From NCBI GenBank assembly GCA_934180065.1, contig CAKPRA010000004.1:1-64000 (forward strand): DNA of 64,000 nt, in the 5' to 3' direction. Position numbers and translations under genes: made by a program. Shown here piece by piece: positions 61,994 to 64,000 of the stretch. This DNA is from an uncultured Clostridia bacterium (GTDB lineage Bacteria; Bacillota; Clostridia; TANB77; CAG-508). Position 1 is the stretch's first letter, and every line of letters begins with the position of its first letter. The notes below the pieces were generated by a model. It was not told the DNA's origin, searched no databases, and saw only the letters and a program-made list of their open reading frames with translations.

Positions 61994-62869
61994 ATGAAGA
62001 AGATTATTTTTAAAGGATGTGGAACAGCTATTGCGACACCGTTTAATGAAAACGGAGTTAACTTTGAGGTTTTTAAACAGCTTATTGATAATCAGATAAA
62101 AGAGGGAGTAGATAGTATTATTGTTTGTGGTACTACTGGAGAATCTGCTACAATGTCAGAAGCGGAAAGAAAAGATACTATTAAGTTTGTTGTTGATACT
62201 GTTAATAAAAGAGTTCCTGTTATAGCTGGTACGGGATCTAATAATACTAAATCAGCAATTGAAATGACTAAATATGCAGAGTCTATCGGAGTAGATGGAG
62301 TATTAGTTGTAACTCCATATTACAATAAAGCTACTCAAAAAGGATTGATAGAGCATTTTACTAAAATTGCGAAAGAAACAACTTTACCTATAATAATGTA
62401 TAATGTTCCTGGTAGAACGGGAGTAAATATATTACCTGAAACATGTTATGAGTTATCAAAAATAGATAACATAGTTGCTATAAAAGAGGCTAGTGGTAAT
62501 ATATCTCAAGTTGCTAAGATTGCATCTTTATGTGGTGATGATTTAGCTATATATTCAGGTAATGATGACCAAATAATACCAGTACTATCATTAGGTGGAA
62601 TTGGAGTAATATCTGTGTTATCTAATATAAAACCTAAATTTACACATGATATGGTATATGATTTCTTTAATGGAGATGTAAAAGAAGCTTGTAAGAAACA
62701 ATTGGATTCTATTGAGTTAATTGATTGCTTATTTTCTGAAGTAAATCCTATTCCTGTTAAATCTGCTTTAAATATATTAGGTTATGATTATGGTATTCCA
62801 AGATTACCTTTGACTGAATTGAGTGAATCTAATAAAGATAAATTAAAAAAGACTATTTTTAAAATTTAA
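61994..62869 (+). CDS. dapA: 4-hydroxy-tetrahydrodipicolinate synthase
   Basis: A 291-residue TIM-barrel aldolase condensing aspartate semialdehyde with pyruvate, the first committed step to diaminopimelate and lysine. Visible: GTTGESATMS (Thr-Thr of the active site) near residue 48, YYNKATQKGL with a conserved Tyr, YNVPGRTGVN, and the Schiff-base Lys in IKEASGN near 166. AGAAAGGATGG precedes the ATG. It lies 168 bases after asd, a gap with a small GAACAAAAATTC hairpin and no other feature. Confidence 0.97.
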   Translation: MKKIIFKGCGTAIATPFNENGVNFEVFKQLIDNQIKEGVDSIIVCGTTGESATMSEAERKDTIKFVVDTVNKRVPVIAGTGSNNTKSAIEMTKYAESIGVDGVLVVTPYYNKATQKGLIEHFTKIAKETTLPIIMYNVPGRTGVNILPETCYELSKIDNIVAIKEASGNISQVAKIASLCGDDLAIYSGNDDQIIPVLSLGGIGVISVLSNIKPKFTHDMVYDFFNGDVKEACKKQLDSIELIDCLFSEVNPIPVKSALNILGYDYGIPRLPLTELSESNKDKLKKTIFKI

Positions 62870-62888
62870 AATAAATTAGTAATATATT

Positions 62889-62932
62889 AGGAAACTTTAT
62901 AAAGTGGTTAATTGTAATTAATAAAGTTTCCT
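62889..62932. promoter_or_regulatory. Strong hairpin between dapA and dapB
   Basis: AGGAAACTTTAT (62889-62900) and ATAAAGTTTCCT (62921-62932) are perfect arms with a 20-base loop; further pairing of TATAT runs extends outwards. No T run follows, so it may be an mRNA processing or stability element or a weak attenuator rather than a terminator. Confidence 0.55.
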
Positions 62933-62957
62933 GATATATATTATGTAGGAGGTATAT

Positions 62958-63710
62958 ATGGTTAAAGTTCTTATAAATGGTTGTAATGGTAAAATGGGAC
63001 AAGAGCTTGCTAATCTTGTTAAAATTGATAATGATTGTGTTTTAGTTGGTGGATTGGATAAAGAGCAGACAGGAGAATTTACATTTCCTGTGTATACTGA
63101 TTATAACAAGATTATAGAAGAAGCGGATGTTATTATTGATTTTTCTGTTCCAGTTGCTACAATGAATGTGCTAGAATATGCTAAACAAAAACATATTCCA
63201 ATAGTAATAGCAACAACTGGTTTTTCAAGTGAGCAAGAAGCGGAAATATTAAAATATAGTAAAGAAATACCTATTTTTAAATCTGCAAATATGTCTTTGG
63301 ATATTAATTTAATGTGTAGAATAGTGGCAAATTTAGCACAAATTTTAAAAGGAAATGATATTGAGATAATTGAAACACATCACAATCGAAAAATAGATAG
63401 CCCAAGTGGCACAGCTATGTTACTTGCTGATTCTATAAATAAAGCTTTGAATAATTCAATGTCATATGAATTTAATAGACATGATAAACATGAAAAAAGA
63501 TCTAAAAATGAAATTGGAATTAGCTCTGTTAGAGGTGGTAATATTGTAGGAGAGCATTCAGTAATATTCTTTAGCGAAAATGAAAGTTTTGAAATAAAAC
63601 ATACAGCATATTCAAGAAGCCTGTTCGCTGATGGAGCACTTAAAGCAGCTAAATTTATGGTCAATGGAAAGTTTTCTAATGGATTATATGATATGAACGA
63701 TATTTCTTGA
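62958..63710 (+). CDS. dapB: 4-hydroxy-tetrahydrodipicolinate reductase
   Basis: A 250-residue NAD(P)H enzyme that reduces the DapA product in the diaminopimelate/lysine pathway. Visible: VLINGCNGKMGQELANLV (Rossmann GxxGxxG), DFSVP near residue 71, and the active-site ETHHNRKIDSPSGTAM near 140 with the His, Lys and Ser-Gly-Thr of substrate binding. AGGAGG precedes the ATG. With asd and dapA it shows a nearly complete lysine-branch start. Confidence 0.97.
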   Translation: MVKVLINGCNGKMGQELANLVKIDNDCVLVGGLDKEQTGEFTFPVYTDYNKIIEEADVIIDFSVPVATMNVLEYAKQKHIPIVIATTGFSSEQEAEILKYSKEIPIFKSANMSLDINLMCRIVANLAQILKGNDIEIIETHHNRKIDSPSGTAMLLADSINKALNNSMSYEFNRHDKHEKRSKNEIGISSVRGGNIVGEHSVIFFSENESFEIKHTAYSRSLFADGALKAAKFMVNGKFSNGLYDMNDIS

Positions 63711-63788
63711 CTTTTGTACAATTTTTGTGTTATAAAAAATAGAATGATAAAATTAATATTATCAAATTTATTTGTGGAGGTATAAATT

Positions 63789-64000
63789 ATGGAATTAAAA
63801 GGATCTAAAACAGAGCAAAATTTAATGACAGCTTTTGCAGGGGAATCTCAAGCTAGAAATAAATATACATATTTTGCAAGTAAGGCAAAAAAAGAAGGAT
63901 ATGAGCAAATTGCAGCTATTTTTGAAGAAACAGCTAATAATGAAAAAGAGCATGCTAAAATGTGGTTTAAGCTTTTAAATAATGGACAAATTCCATCTAC
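63789..64000 (+). CDS. Rubrerythrin (5' part, runs past the edge)
   Basis: The first 70 residues of a rubrerythrin, a diiron peroxidase of anaerobes. Visible: MELKGSKTEQNLMTAFAGES, QARNKYTYFASKAKKEGYEQ and NNEKEHAKMWFK, giving the early iron ligands (Glu in AGES, Glu-x-x-His in EKEH). The C-terminal part, including the rubredoxin-like domain, is outside the window. TGTGGAGG at 63772-63779 precedes the ATG. Confidence 0.9.
   Translation, partial: MELKGSKTEQNLMTAFAGESQARNKYTYFASKAKKEGYEQIAAIFEETANNEKEHAKMWFKLLNNGQIPS

Overview
The window is AT-rich, gene-dense DNA with strong AGGAGG-type ribosome binding sites, two T-box leaders, a sortase, RbgA, Mini-RNase III, RqcP, AddA, and a rubrerythrin next to pyruvate phosphate dikinase. 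This points to an anaerobic low-GC Gram-positive bacterium of the Clostridia. The species cannot be told from the sequence alone. No tRNA, rRNA or CRISPR array was seen.

Region by region. (1) 110-4801: a 4.7-kb integrated element bounded by a 14-bp direct repeat, inserted in the 5' end of rbgA. It carries KilA-N, ASCH-kinase fusion, DUF4145 and HIT genes plus a damaged serine recombinase, and its right end supplies rbgA with a new N-terminus. (2) 4.8-24.7 kb: housekeeping and envelope genes (rbgA, mrnC, a nucleosidase, lipoproteins, a D,D-carboxypeptidase with a VanW-family lipoprotein, addA, rqcP, T-box-tyrS, uppP, an ABC1 kinase, a deaminase, and a sortase with its likely substrate). (3) 24.8-37.5 kb: an exopolysaccharide operon with a frameshifted priming transferase, a GT4-Alg14 fusion with its Alg13 partner, two TupA-like ATP-grasp ligases around an N5-(carboxyethyl)ornithine synthase homologue, polymerase, GT2, acetyltransferase, pyruvyltransferase, flippase and UDP-sugar dehydrogenase. 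(4) 37.5-45.8 kb: small unknown genes and a type IIS restriction-modification system whose 1010-residue methyltransferase joins an adenine enzyme to a circularly permuted cytosine enzyme. (5) 45.8-53 kb: PHP phosphoesterase, a P-loop kinase, an alkaline-phosphatase-fold enzyme, a YHYH/Ig-like surface protein, T-box-glyRS and an L,D-transpeptidase. (6) 53-57.8 kb: an accessory patch with GC-richer small genes, a metalloprotease-like gene and a RAYT transposase. (7) 57.8-64 kb: ppdK, asd-dapA-dapB (lysine/diaminopimelate synthesis) and the start of a rubrerythrin gene.

A dispersed palindromic repeat with the core TCAATGGGGACGGTTC runs through the window, as single copies and as inverted pairs. 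The only RAYT-type (REP-associated tyrosine) transposase in the window is flanked by inverted copies of it, so the two probably form a REP/RAYT system. Copies sit mainly at gene 3' ends, form the last residues of four proteins (including AddA), and in places supply the -35 box of the next gene.

The most interesting candidates are the rbgA-targeting element, the REP/RAYT family, the exopolysaccharide locus that may attach an N-carboxyethyl amino acid to a glucuronate-containing polymer, and the permuted-fusion type IIS system.
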